From: Paracoccaceae bacterium
GTDB lineage: Bacteria > Pseudomonadota > Alphaproteobacteria > Rhodobacterales > Rhodobacteraceae
Direction: 5' to 3'
Length of the DNA: 9,967 bases
NCBI GenBank assembly: GCA_023260935.1
Contig: JALQTL010000077.1
Location: 1 to 9,967, forward strand
Numbering within the stretch: position 1 is the stretch's first letter; each line of letters begins with the position of its first letter. The notes under the pieces were generated by a model, which worked only from the letters and a program-made list of their open reading frames with translations, made no database searches and was not told the DNA's origin. A program made the position numbers and the translations under genes. Of the stretch, positions 1 through 6,091 are shown in pieces.

Positions 1-917
1 TGGTGATGGGGTTGATGCTTTCATCGCATCCCCGTGCAAAGGAACTGTCGGACAGCCTCTGGGGGCTGAAAGAGATCTTCCTTGTCGGCTTTTTCCTTCA
101 GATCGGCATGGCGGGTCTGCCGGGGTGGCAGGATCTTGGCATCGCGCTTGTATTCCTGCTGGTGCTGCCACTGAAAGGGGTGCTGTTCTTTGCCATCCTG
201 ATCCTGTTCCGCCTGCGGGCCCGCAGCGCCTTTCTGGCGGCCGCCTCTCTGACGGCCTACAGCGAATTCGGTCTGATCGTCGCCTCGCGCGCGCTGCCTG
301 AATGGATCGTGCCGCTGGCACTGTCGGTCAGCCTGTCCTTTGCCCTTGCAGCCCCCCTGAACCGGGTGGCGCAGGCATTGTTCGACAGGTGGGAAGGCTG
401 GCTTAGCCGGTTCGAACCGGCCCGGGTTCACCGCGACGAGATGCCAACCGATCTGGGCAATGCACGGGTGATGATTCTGGGCCTTGGGCGCACCGGCACG
501 GCTGCCTATGATCGGCTGTCGGCAGTCTGCGACCGGATCGTGGGCATCGACGCCGACCCCTACCGGGTTGCGGCCCATCAGGCCGAAGGGCGCAGTGCCC
601 GCTTTGCCGATGTCGAGGATGCCGCTTTCTGGCGGGCGCTGGATGTGACGGCGCTGGAGGCGGTGGTGCTGGCCATGGACAACATCGATGCCAAGGAAAC
701 CGCGGCCCGCGCGCTGCGGCGCAAGGGGTTTCGCGGGCCGATCGTCAGCCATGCGCTGTATGAAAGCCATCTGGCCCGGTTGCAGGCGGCAGGGGCGACC
801 GACACTTACCTGACAATGAATCAGGCCGGGATGGGGCTGGCCGATCAGACGGCGCGGGCGCTTGATCTGCCCGAACCCGGGCGGGCCGCCGGGGCTGACC
901 CCGCGGCGGGCGATTGA
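1..917 (+). CDS. Kef-type K+(cation):proton antiporter, C-terminal part (5'-truncated by window)
   Basis: C-terminal part of a CPA2-family monovalent cation:proton antiporter, which exchanges K+ or Na+ for H+ across the inner membrane. The reading frame is already open at the left edge, so the true start lies outside the window; about 304 residues are visible. The first 125 or so visible residues are hydrophobic with at least three membrane spans (about 25-40, 45-70, 100-120) and contain the Kef-like stretch EFGLIVASRAL (88-98). After a linker comes a cytosolic TrkA-N (RCK) Rossmann domain from about 153 to 275, with the nucleotide-binding motif GLGRTG (160-165) and an acidic residue ending strand 2 (VGIDAD). 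In this family the domain senses NAD(H) or related ligands. The last 15 residues are Ala/Gly/Pro-rich and probably disordered. The gene could be kefB-, kefC- or ybaL-like; the missing N-terminus prevents a finer call. Confidence 0.88.
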   Translation, partial: VMGLMLSSHPRAKELSDSLWGLKEIFLVGFFLQIGMAGLPGWQDLGIALVFLLVLPLKGVLFFAILILFRLRARSAFLAAASLTAYSEFGLIVASRALPEWIVPLALSVSLSFALAAPLNRVAQALFDRWEGWLSRFEPARVHRDEMPTDLGNARVMILGLGRTGTAAYDRLSAVCDRIVGIDADPYRVAAHQAEGRSARFADVEDAAFWRALDVTALEAVVLAMDNIDAKETAARALRRKGFRGPIVSHALYESHLARLQAAGATDTYLTMNQAGMGLADQTARALDLPEPGRAAGADPAAGD

Positions 918-951
918 CCGGGGCTTGCGCGCCGCCGGGGCTTTGGGCAGT

Positions 952-980
952 GTGGCCGCGAACCCGCGGAACACGGCCAC
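952..980. repeat. GC-rich inverted repeat after the antiporter gene
   Basis: The arms GTGGCCG (952-958) and CGGCCAC (974-980) are perfect reverse complements around a 15-base loop. A competing smaller hairpin, CCGCG/CGCGG with a 4-base loop, sits at 956-969. It lies in the 95-base gap between the antiporter stop and the mutarotase start. No T-run follows, so it is not a classical intrinsic terminator. It may be a 3'-end stabiliser, a weak pause site, or chance in GC-rich DNA. Confidence 0.35.
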
Positions 981-1012
981 GGGCGGGCAAAGGATGGGAG
1001 GAAAGGCACAGG

Positions 1013-1465
1013 ATGCTGAAGGGAATAGACAGCCGGCTGAACGCCGAGGTTCTTGGCGCGCTCTGCGCCATGGGGCATGGGGATTATCTGGTGCTGGTCG
1101 ATACAAATTTCCCGGCTGACAGCCTTGCCCGGCACAGCGTGACAGGGCGGCTTTTGCGGATGGACAACCTGACCTCTGCCGAGGCGGCCGAAGCGATCCT
1201 GTCCGTTCTGCCGCTGGATACGTTCGTCGATGATTTCGCCGGCCGCATGGAGGTTGTGGGCGATCCCGCGGCAGTGCCCGAGGTGCAGGCAGAGGTGCAG
1301 GCCAAGGTGGACCATGCCGAAGGCCGGGCCCGGCCGCTGCCCGGGGTGGACCGCTTTGCGTTTTATGATCTTGCCAAGGGCGCCTATGCGGTGATCCGCA
1401 CGGGCGAGCGGCGTTTCTATGGCTGCTTCATGTTCCGCAAGGGCGTGATCGGGCCCGAGGTCTGA
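1013..1465 (+). CDS. fucU: RbsD/FucU-family sugar mutarotase (fucose mutarotase-like)
   Basis: A 150-residue cytosolic enzyme of the RbsD/FucU family, which speeds interconversion of sugar anomers or pyranose/furanose forms so that downstream enzymes receive the right form. The N-terminus MLKGIDSRL followed by MGHGDYLVLVDTNFP matches the family; His22 in GHGD is the expected catalytic histidine, with Asp30 nearby. The C-terminal half carries FAFYDLAK (116-123) and TGERRFYG (130-137), resembling FucU more than RbsD (where PYAN stands in this place). Length is typical. The ATG at 1013 is chosen because the family begins with this MLKG segment and because GGGAGG (996-1001) and AAAGG (1002-1006) lie upstream; the frame is open further upstream but that part has no family resemblance. 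It is followed by the kinase gene after only 3 bases, so they are almost certainly co-transcribed. The true sugar is not shown by the sequence. Confidence 0.85.
   Translation: MLKGIDSRLNAEVLGALCAMGHGDYLVLVDTNFPADSLARHSVTGRLLRMDNLTSAEAAEAILSVLPLDTFVDDFAGRMEVVGDPAAVPEVQAEVQAKVDHAEGRARPLPGVDRFAFYDLAKGAYAVIRTGERRFYGCFMFRKGVIGPEV
1280..1302 (+). repeat. Short 12-base tandem repeat inside the mutarotase gene
   Basis: The unit GAGGTGCAGGC occurs at 1280-1290 and again at 1292-1302, a 12-base period encoding two successive EVQA units (residues 90-97 of the mutarotase). It stays in frame and probably lies in a helix. It may be a small local duplication or ordinary helical periodicity. Confidence 0.4.
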
Positions 1466-1468
1466 GCC

Positions 1469-2407
1469 ATGGGAAAACCGGTTGTCGTTCTGGGCATTTT
1501 CAACGCCGATACCGCCTATCGCGCCGCCCGCCTGCCGCGCCTTGGCGAAACCATCATGGGGGCGGGGTTCCACCTTGGCCCGGGGGGCAAGGGGTCCAAT
1601 CAGGCGGTTGCCGCCGCGCGGTCGGGGGGCGATGTCCATATGATCACCCGGCTGGGGCGCGATGATTTCGCGCTGATGGCGCGCGGGGTTTGGGCCGGGG
1701 CCGGCGTCACCCCGCATGTGATCGAGGACGCAGACAGCCATACCGGATCGGCCTTCATCTTTCTGGAGGAAGGAACCGGCCAGAACGCCATCATCGTCTG
1801 CCCCGGTGCCGCGGGGCGGATCACGGTGGAAGACATCCATGCCAACCGCGCGCTGATCGAAGGCGCGGGCGTGTTCCTGACGCAGCTTGAACAGCCCCTT
1901 GCTGCCGCCGAGGAAGGTCTGGCACTGGCCCGCGCCGCCGGGGTGACGACGATCCTGAACCCCGCCCCGGCCGCGACGCTGTCAGACCGGATGCTGGCGA
2001 TGGTCGATATCATCACCCCCAATGAATCCGAGGCCGAGAGCCTGACCGGACTGCCCGTCACCTCGCTGACCGAGGCCGAGGCCGCCGCCGATGCGCTGAT
2101 CGCGCGCGGGGTGGGGGCGGCGATCATCACGCTGGGCGAAAAGGGGGTGCTGTATCGCAAGGACGGGCAAAGCCTGCATGTGCCCGCCCGCGCGCCCGGC
2201 CCGGTGGCGGAAACCACAGGCGCGGGCGATGCCTTCAACGGCGGGCTGGCAACCGCCCTGTCCGAAGGCCGGCCCATGGCCGATGCGCTGCGCTTTGGCT
2301 GTGCCGTGGCGGGCATCAGCGTCACACGCACGGGCGCCGCCGCCGCCATGCCCACAAGGGCCGAGGTCGAGGCTTTTCTGGCGACGCAAGCCGGGTCTGG
2401 GGACTAA
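1469..2407 (+). CDS. rbsK: Ribokinase-like PfkB-family sugar kinase
   Basis: A 312-residue cytosolic carbohydrate kinase of the PfkB/ribokinase family, expected to transfer phosphate from ATP to a sugar such as D-ribose (giving ribose 5-phosphate). Visible signatures in order: the substrate-binding N-terminus VLGIFNADT (7-15); the first PfkB signature GPGGKGSNQA (37-46); NPAPA (164-168); TPNESE (183-188), part of the region that contacts nucleotide and Mg2+ in the family; and the second signature ETTGAGDAFNGG (248-259) with Asp254 as catalytic base and GAGD as anion hole. Length matches E. coli ribokinase (about 309). The ATG at 1469 has GAGG (1457-1460) 8 bases upstream, inside the end of the mutarotase gene, which starts the same operon. 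Its TAA stop (2405-2407) overlaps the stop of the convergent ABC ATPase gene. Substrate could be another pentose or a nucleoside-like sugar, so the symbol reflects best resemblance only. Confidence 0.85.
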   Translation: MGKPVVVLGIFNADTAYRAARLPRLGETIMGAGFHLGPGGKGSNQAVAAARSGGDVHMITRLGRDDFALMARGVWAGAGVTPHVIEDADSHTGSAFIFLEEGTGQNAIIVCPGAAGRITVEDIHANRALIEGAGVFLTQLEQPLAAAEEGLALARAAGVTTILNPAPAATLSDRMLAMVDIITPNESEAESLTGLPVTSLTEAEAAADALIARGVGAAIITLGEKGVLYRKDGQSLHVPARAPGPVAETTGAGDAFNGGLATALSEGRPMADALRFGCAVAGISVTRTGAAAAMPTRAEVEAFLATQAGSGD

Positions 2408-3204
2408 TCCCAGACCTGGCCCGGATCGGGCAGGGGGATCGCTTCCAGAAGATCGCGTGTATAGGCGGCTGCGGGCGCGGCAAACAGGTCTGCGGTCGGG
2501 CGATTCTCGACGATCTCGCCATGATGCAGAACGATGGTGCGCGCGCACAGGCGCCGGATCACGCTCAGGTCATGGCTGATGAAGGCCAGCGTCAGCCCAA
2601 GGTCGCGCACCAGCTGCTCCAGCAGGTTCAGCACCTGCGCCTGTGACGATACATCCAGCCCCGAAACGATTTCGTCGGCCAGAATGAACTCTGGCTCCAT
2701 CGCGATGGCACGTGCAATGCCTACGCGCTGCCGCTGCCCACCCGAAAGTTCGTGCGGAAAACGCGCCTTGAAGCTGCGCGGCAGGCCGACATGGTCAAGC
2801 GCCCGGTCCACCCTCGCGGCGATGCCGTCAAATCCGTGCAGCGCCAGCGGTGCCCCGATCAGGCGGTTCACGGTGTGACGCGGGTTCAGGCTGGACATCG
2901 GATCCTGAAAGATCATCTGGAACCGCCGCCGCAAGGGGCGCAGCGCCGTCTCGTCCAGATGGGTGATGTCGGTTCCGGCAAAACGGATGCTGCCACCCGA
3001 AGGCTCCAGCAGCCGCACCATCGCCCGCCCCAGCGTGGATTTTCCCGACCCCGACCCGCCGACGATGCCAACCACTTCGCCCTTCGGGATGGTGAAGCTG
3101 AGCCCCTTCAGGATTTCCAGCCGGGGCGCGGTGCCGAACAGGGGCTTGGCCGTCATGTCGGCCAGCGAAAGCCGCAGGTCGCTGACCTGATAAAGATCAT
3201 CCAT
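2404..3204 (-). CDS. Dpp/Opp-type ABC importer ATP-binding protein (DppF-like)
   Basis: A 266-residue ATPase, one of the two nucleotide-binding subunits that power the peptide-type importer encoded upstream. Motifs in order: Walker A GGSGSGKST (49-57); Q-loop glutamine at 100 in MIFQDP, followed by MSSLNPR, typical of the Opp/Dpp group; ABC signature LSGGQ (153-157); Walker B FILADE (173-178) with catalytic Glu178; D-loop around SGLD (181-184); switch His211 in FISHD. The C-terminal extension is short, ending AYTRDLLEAIPLP, so the usual longer oligopeptide C-terminal domain is reduced. The ATG at 3204 lies inside the end of the preceding ATPase gene (8-base overlap), with GAGG 6 bases upstream. 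It is the last gene of the six-gene minus-strand operon; its TAG stop (2404-2406) overlaps the kinase stop from the opposite strand, leaving no room for a dedicated terminator. Confidence 0.93.
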   Translation of the reverse strand: MDDLYQVSDLRLSLADMTAKPLFGTAPRLEILKGLSFTIPKGEVVGIVGGSGSGKSTLGRAMVRLLEPSGGSIRFAGTDITHLDETALRPLRRRFQMIFQDPMSSLNPRHTVNRLIGAPLALHGFDGIAARVDRALDHVGLPRSFKARFPHELSGGQRQRVGIARAIAMEPEFILADEIVSGLDVSSQAQVLNLLEQLVRDLGLTLAFISHDLSVIRRLCARTIVLHHGEIVENRPTADLFAAPAAAYTRDLLEAIPLPDPGQVWD

Positions 3205-4066
3205 CTTCGGCCTCGTCCATCGCCACCACTTCCGCGCGCACAGCCGCCACCACCGCCTCTGGCACCGGGGTCAGCGATCCTGTCGGATCGGTGTATTTCG
3301 GCGTTGCCGCCAGCAGGGCGCGTGAATAGGGATGCGCGGGCCCCGCAAAGAACGCGCCAACGGTTGCACGCTCTACCACGGCCCCGGCGTAAAGCACGGT
3401 CAGGTTCTGGCACACCTTGGAGACCACCCCCAGATCATGCGTGACAAACAGCAGCGCCGTGCCATGGCGTTCCTGCATTTGCCGGATCAGCCTCAGGATC
3501 TGCTTTTGCACCGTCACATCCAGCGCCGTTGTCGGCTCATCCGCCACGATCAGCTTCGGTTCTGCCGCAAAGGCCGAGGCGATCAGCACCCGCTGGCGCA
3601 TGCCCCCCGAAAGCTCGTGCGGATAGGACCGCATCACCCGTGCCGGCTGCGGGATCTGAACCTCGGCCAGAAGATCGGCGGCGCGCGCCTCGGCCCGTGC
3701 GCGATCCCAGCCCAGAATATCAACCAGGCGGTCGGTGATCTGCGGTCCGATCCGGCGCGAAGGGTTCAGCGCCGTCAGCGGGTCTTGCGGGATCAGCGCG
3801 GCCTTGGCGCCGATCACCCGCCGCCGCTCTGCCGCCGGCAGGGTTCCCAGATCCTGCCCTTCCAGCACGATCCGCCCGCCCGACAGTTCCACCGCGCGCG
3901 GCAGGATGCCCAGAATGGCCTTGCCGATCATCGACTTGCCGGCCCCGCTTTCGCCCACCAGCCCCATCACCTCGCCCGGGCGCACCGCCAGCGTGACAGA
4001 GCGCAGCAACCGCGCCCCATCCCCCCTGATCCGCAAAGACAGGTTCTCGACAGACAGAAAGCTCAT
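3197..4066 (-). CDS. Dpp/Opp-type ABC importer ATP-binding protein (DppD-like)
   Basis: A 289-residue ATPase that should pair with the DppF-like subunit on the cytosolic face of the importer. Motifs: Walker A GESGAGKS (38-45, followed by Met rather than Thr); Q-loop Gln94 in LIPQDP with LTALNP after it; ABC signature LSGGM (152-156), the variant typical of DppD; Walker B KLIVADE (171-177) with Glu177; SALD-type D-loop TTALD (179-183); His210 in FVTHD. The C-terminal piece HPYSRALLAATP (245-256) and LTPVPE mark the oligopeptide-transporter C-terminal domain, shorter than in E. coli DppD and without its cysteine cluster. The start at 4066 is chosen over an upstream in-frame ATG (4213) because family similarity begins at MSFLSVENLSL and the codon forms an ATGA overlap with the stop of the preceding permease. 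No clear Shine-Dalgarno is seen, so translation is probably coupled. Confidence 0.93.
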   Translation of the reverse strand: MSFLSVENLSLRIRGDGARLLRSVTLAVRPGEVMGLVGESGAGKSMIGKAILGILPRAVELSGGRIVLEGQDLGTLPAAERRRVIGAKAALIPQDPLTALNPSRRIGPQITDRLVDILGWDRARAEARAADLLAEVQIPQPARVMRSYPHELSGGMRQRVLIASAFAAEPKLIVADEPTTALDVTVQKQILRLIRQMQERHGTALLFVTHDLGVVSKVCQNLTVLYAGAVVERATVGAFFAGPAHPYSRALLAATPKYTDPTGSLTPVPEAVVAAVRAEVVAMDEAEDG

Positions 4067-4926
4067 CGCAGCACCGGATCGAAGCGGTCCTTCAACCCTT
4101 CGCCCAACTGGCTGAAGGCCAGGACCGTCAGAAACAGCGTGACCAGCGGGAAGACCAGCACCCACCATGCCTGATGCACCGAGGCGCGGCCTTCGGCGAT
4201 CATGCCGCCCCATGTCGGGTCATCGGTGGAAATCGACAGGTTCACGAATGACAGGATCGCCTCGACAATCACCGCAATGCCCATTTCCAGCGTCAACAGC
4301 ACCGCGATGGTGGGCAGCACATTCGGCCCGATCTCGACCAGCATGGTGCCGATCCGCCCGCGCCCGGCCACGCGGGCCGAGGCGACATAATCCATCGCCC
4401 CCTGCGCCATGGCCTCTGCCCGCACCACCCGGGCAAAGCGCGTCCAGTCGATGACGACGATCGCGATGATGATAGAGGTCAGCCCCGGACCCAGCACCGC
4501 GATCAGCAGGATGGAAAAGAGAACTGGCGGAAAAGCCATCCAGATGTCGATCATCCGGCTGATCACCAGATCCACCCAGCCGCGCAGGAACCCTGCCATC
4601 AGGCCAAGCGTCGCCCCGATCAGGGCCGTGATGGTGCCCGCGACCAGCGCCACCGTCATTGCCACCCGCGCGCCATGGATGATCCGGCTCAGCACATCGC
4701 GGCCCAGACTGTCGGTGCCCAGCCAGAACCCGGGCTCTGCCCCCGGCGTCCAGAAGGGCGGCATCCGGCCCAGAAACAGATCCTGCATCAGCGGGTCTTT
4801 CGGCGCGATCCACGGTGCCAGCAGCGCCACCAAGGCCACCAGCGCCAGCCACAGCCCCGAAAGCCACAGCCGCATTCCGGCCCGCCGCCGCACCCGGCCG
4901 CGCCCGTCGATCCCCTCAACCGCCAT
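4063..4926 (-). CDS. Dpp/Opp-type ABC importer inner-membrane permease (DppC-like)
   Basis: A 287-residue integral membrane subunit forming half of the translocation pore with the DppB-like permease. The short Arg-rich cytosolic N-terminus precedes a first span (about 20-40), then the characteristic DppC/OppC segment LGTDSLGRDVLSRIIHGAR (69-87). Further spans lie at about 90-112, 118-142, 147-160, 205-226 and 255-275. The cytosolic coupling (EAA) loop runs from about 171 to 205, with MDYVASARVAG (178-188) and GPNVLP (200-205) as landmarks; this contacts the ATPases. Length is typical. The ATG at 4926 has GAGG 7 bases upstream and overlaps the end of the preceding permease gene by 11 bases; an internal ATG (Met18) is possible but less well supported. 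The stop overlaps the next gene's start by four bases. Confidence 0.93.
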   Translation of the reverse strand: MAVEGIDGRGRVRRRAGMRLWLSGLWLALVALVALLAPWIAPKDPLMQDLFLGRMPPFWTPGAEPGFWLGTDSLGRDVLSRIIHGARVAMTVALVAGTITALIGATLGLMAGFLRGWVDLVISRMIDIWMAFPPVLFSILLIAVLGPGLTSIIIAIVVIDWTRFARVVRAEAMAQGAMDYVASARVAGRGRIGTMLVEIGPNVLPTIAVLLTLEMGIAVIVEAILSFVNLSISTDDPTWGGMIAEGRASVHQAWWVLVFPLVTLFLTVLAFSQLGEGLKDRFDPVLR

Positions 4927-5923
4927 GGCGCAACCTCGGATTCAGCGCGGCATAGGTCAGGTCCACGATCAGGTTCACGGCTGTGAAGATCACCGCAAAC
5001 AGGATGACGATGCCCTGTATCAGCGGCAGATCCCGGTTGATCACGGCATCGATCGCCATGTTGCCAAGCCCCTCATAGGAAAACAGCCGCTCGATGATCA
5101 CCGTGCCGCCGATCAGAAAGGTGAACTGCACCCCCACCAGTGTCAGCGTCGGCAGCACGGCATTCGGCAGCGCTTCGCGCAGGATCACATGGTTCTCGCC
5201 ATAGCCCTTAGTGCGCGACAGGGTGACATAATCCAGATGCATGGTTTCCTTCAGGCTCTGCTTCAGCAATTGCCCGATGATCGCCGCCAGCGGAATGGCA
5301 AGCGCCAGTGCCGGCAGGAACATGTGGCTCACGATATCGGCCCAAAGATCGAACCGCAGCCGCAGCAGGCTTTCGAACAGGTAGAAATTGGTGGCAAAGG
5401 GCAGATCCAGCGATGGCGTCACCCGGCCCGAGATATGGAACACAGGTATCAGCACACCGAAGGCAAGGATCAGGATCAGCCCCCACAGGAAATCGGGCAC
5501 CGACAGCGCCATGCCATTGGCCACATCAATCGCGCCTTCCACCTTCGTGTCGCGCCGCCGCGTTCCGGTCAGCGCCGCCACCCCGCCCAGCAGGCAGGCG
5601 ATCACCAGTGCCATCACCGAAAGTTCCAGCGTCGCCGGCAGACGCCCCAGCACCAGATCCAGCACCGGCTGGCGTGCGGTGATCGAGGTGCCGAAATCCC
5701 CCTGCACCACGCCCTGTACCCAGATCAGGAACTGTGCGGGCAGGCTCTTGTCCAACCCGTAAAGCGCGGTCAGGCGGGCAACATCCTCTTCCGTTGCCCC
5801 TGGGGGCAGCATCAACGCAATCGGGTTGCCCGGCACCACGCGGATCACCACGAAGACGATCACCGCCACCCCGATCAGGGTGATCGCCGTCGTCACCAAC
5901 CGCAGTACTACGGCCCTCAGCAT
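4916..5923 (-). CDS. Dpp/Opp-type ABC importer inner-membrane permease (DppB-like)
   Basis: A 335-residue integral membrane subunit of the peptide/opine/nickel-type importer family. The N-terminus has the family form: a first span (about 9-29) ending RVVPGNPIALML (28-39), then the periplasmic segment with LYGLDKSLPAQFLIW (54-68) and GDFGTSI (75-81). Other spans lie at about 98-120, 136-160, 202-220, 258-280 and 300-324. The EAA coupling loop (about 223-258) shows LDYVTLSRTKG (230-240) and ALPNAVLP (251-258). The periplasmic loop between spans 3 and 4 (about 161-200) is fairly long, as in other DppB proteins. The ATG at 5923 is preceded by an unusually strong purine run (AGGAGGGG directly adjoining, GGGAG a little further up). 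It follows a 168-base gap containing three inverted repeats after the binding-protein gene, and overlaps the next permease gene. Confidence 0.94.
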   Translation of the reverse strand: MLRAVVLRLVTTAITLIGVAVIVFVVIRVVPGNPIALMLPPGATEEDVARLTALYGLDKSLPAQFLIWVQGVVQGDFGTSITARQPVLDLVLGRLPATLELSVMALVIACLLGGVAALTGTRRRDTKVEGAIDVANGMALSVPDFLWGLILILAFGVLIPVFHISGRVTPSLDLPFATNFYLFESLLRLRFDLWADIVSHMFLPALALAIPLAAIIGQLLKQSLKETMHLDYVTLSRTKGYGENHVILREALPNAVLPTLTLVGVQFTFLIGGTVIIERLFSYEGLGNMAIDAVINRDLPLIQGIVILFAVIFTAVNLIVDLTYAALNPRLRHGG

Positions 5924-6002
5924 CCCCTCCTGCTCCCTTTCCGGCCGCTTCCGGCTTCATCTGTTCGTTTATATCCCACAGGGGGTAGCACACTGGTTTC
6001 GC

Positions 6003-6023
6003 CATTGGTTCAAGAAACCAATG
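6003..6023. repeat. Inverted repeat CATTGGTT-N5-AACCAATG near the permease start
   Basis: Perfect 8-base arms (6003-6010 and 6016-6023) around the loop CAAGA. A second copy of the half-site, TGGTTTC at 5994-6000, can pair instead with GAAACCA at 6014-6020, so two exclusive hairpins are possible. The arms are AT-richer than the surroundings. It could be an RNA hairpin in the binding protein-permease spacer, or a DNA operator with three TTGGTT-like half-sites. No T-run follows on the minus strand. Confidence 0.55.
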
Positions 6024-6029
6024 CGCTAA

Positions 6030-6048
6030 GGGGGAAGTGAAGTCCCCC
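6030..6048. repeat. Inverted repeat GGGGGA-N7-TCCCCC in the operon spacer
   Basis: Perfect 6-base GC-rich arms at 6030-6035 and 6043-6048 with a 7-base loop. It is the middle of three successive inverted repeats between the binding-protein stop and the permease start. Probably an RNA stem-loop in the minus-strand transcript; alone it would be weak evidence. Confidence 0.45.
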
Positions 6049-6055
6049 CGGAGGC

Positions 6056-6079
6056 GGCCACCCCGCGCAGTGGGTGGCC
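6056..6079. repeat. GC-rich inverted repeat just after the binding-protein stop
   Basis: Perfect 8-base arms GGCCACCC (6056-6063) and GGGTGGCC (6072-6079) around an 8-base loop. On the minus strand it begins 12 bases after the binding-protein stop codon (6094-6092). The position and strength suit an mRNA 3'-end stabiliser or partial terminator that would favour binding-protein expression over the permeases. It lacks a U-run, so it is not a standard intrinsic terminator. Confidence 0.55.
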
Positions 6080-6091
6080 ACAAGGCGCAGG

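Noticed and set aside
914..1012. Longer N-terminus for the mutarotase
   Set aside because: FucU/RbsD proteins begin at the MLKG segment, which has good ribosome-binding sequences just upstream.
21..1106. A 361-residue minus-strand frame opposite the antiporter gene
   Set aside because: Cys/Pro/Arg/Gln-rich composition without a domain, and the + strand encodes clear membrane spans and a TrkA-N domain.
2671..2686. ADEI instead of the common ADEP after Walker B in the DppF-like ATPase as a possible defect
   Set aside because: The catalytic Glu and the D-loop are intact and, as I recall, this variant is common among Dpp/Opp-type ATPases, so it is not a sign of inactivity.
4067..4213. Upstream extension of the DppD-like ATPase
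   Set aside because: The extra 49 residues show no ABC similarity and lie over the permease gene; the ATGA overlap at 4063-4066 is a typical coupled start.
4409..6040. A 543-residue open frame on the + strand across both permease genes
   Set aside because: It is exactly antisense to two clear permeases, has low-complexity Arg/Gln/His/Pro-rich content and no recognisable domain; GC-rich codon use on the real strand explains the absence of stops.
6056..6079. Intrinsic (Rho-independent) terminator after the binding-protein gene
   Set aside because: The stem is good but no U-run follows on the minus strand, and four further operon genes lie downstream.
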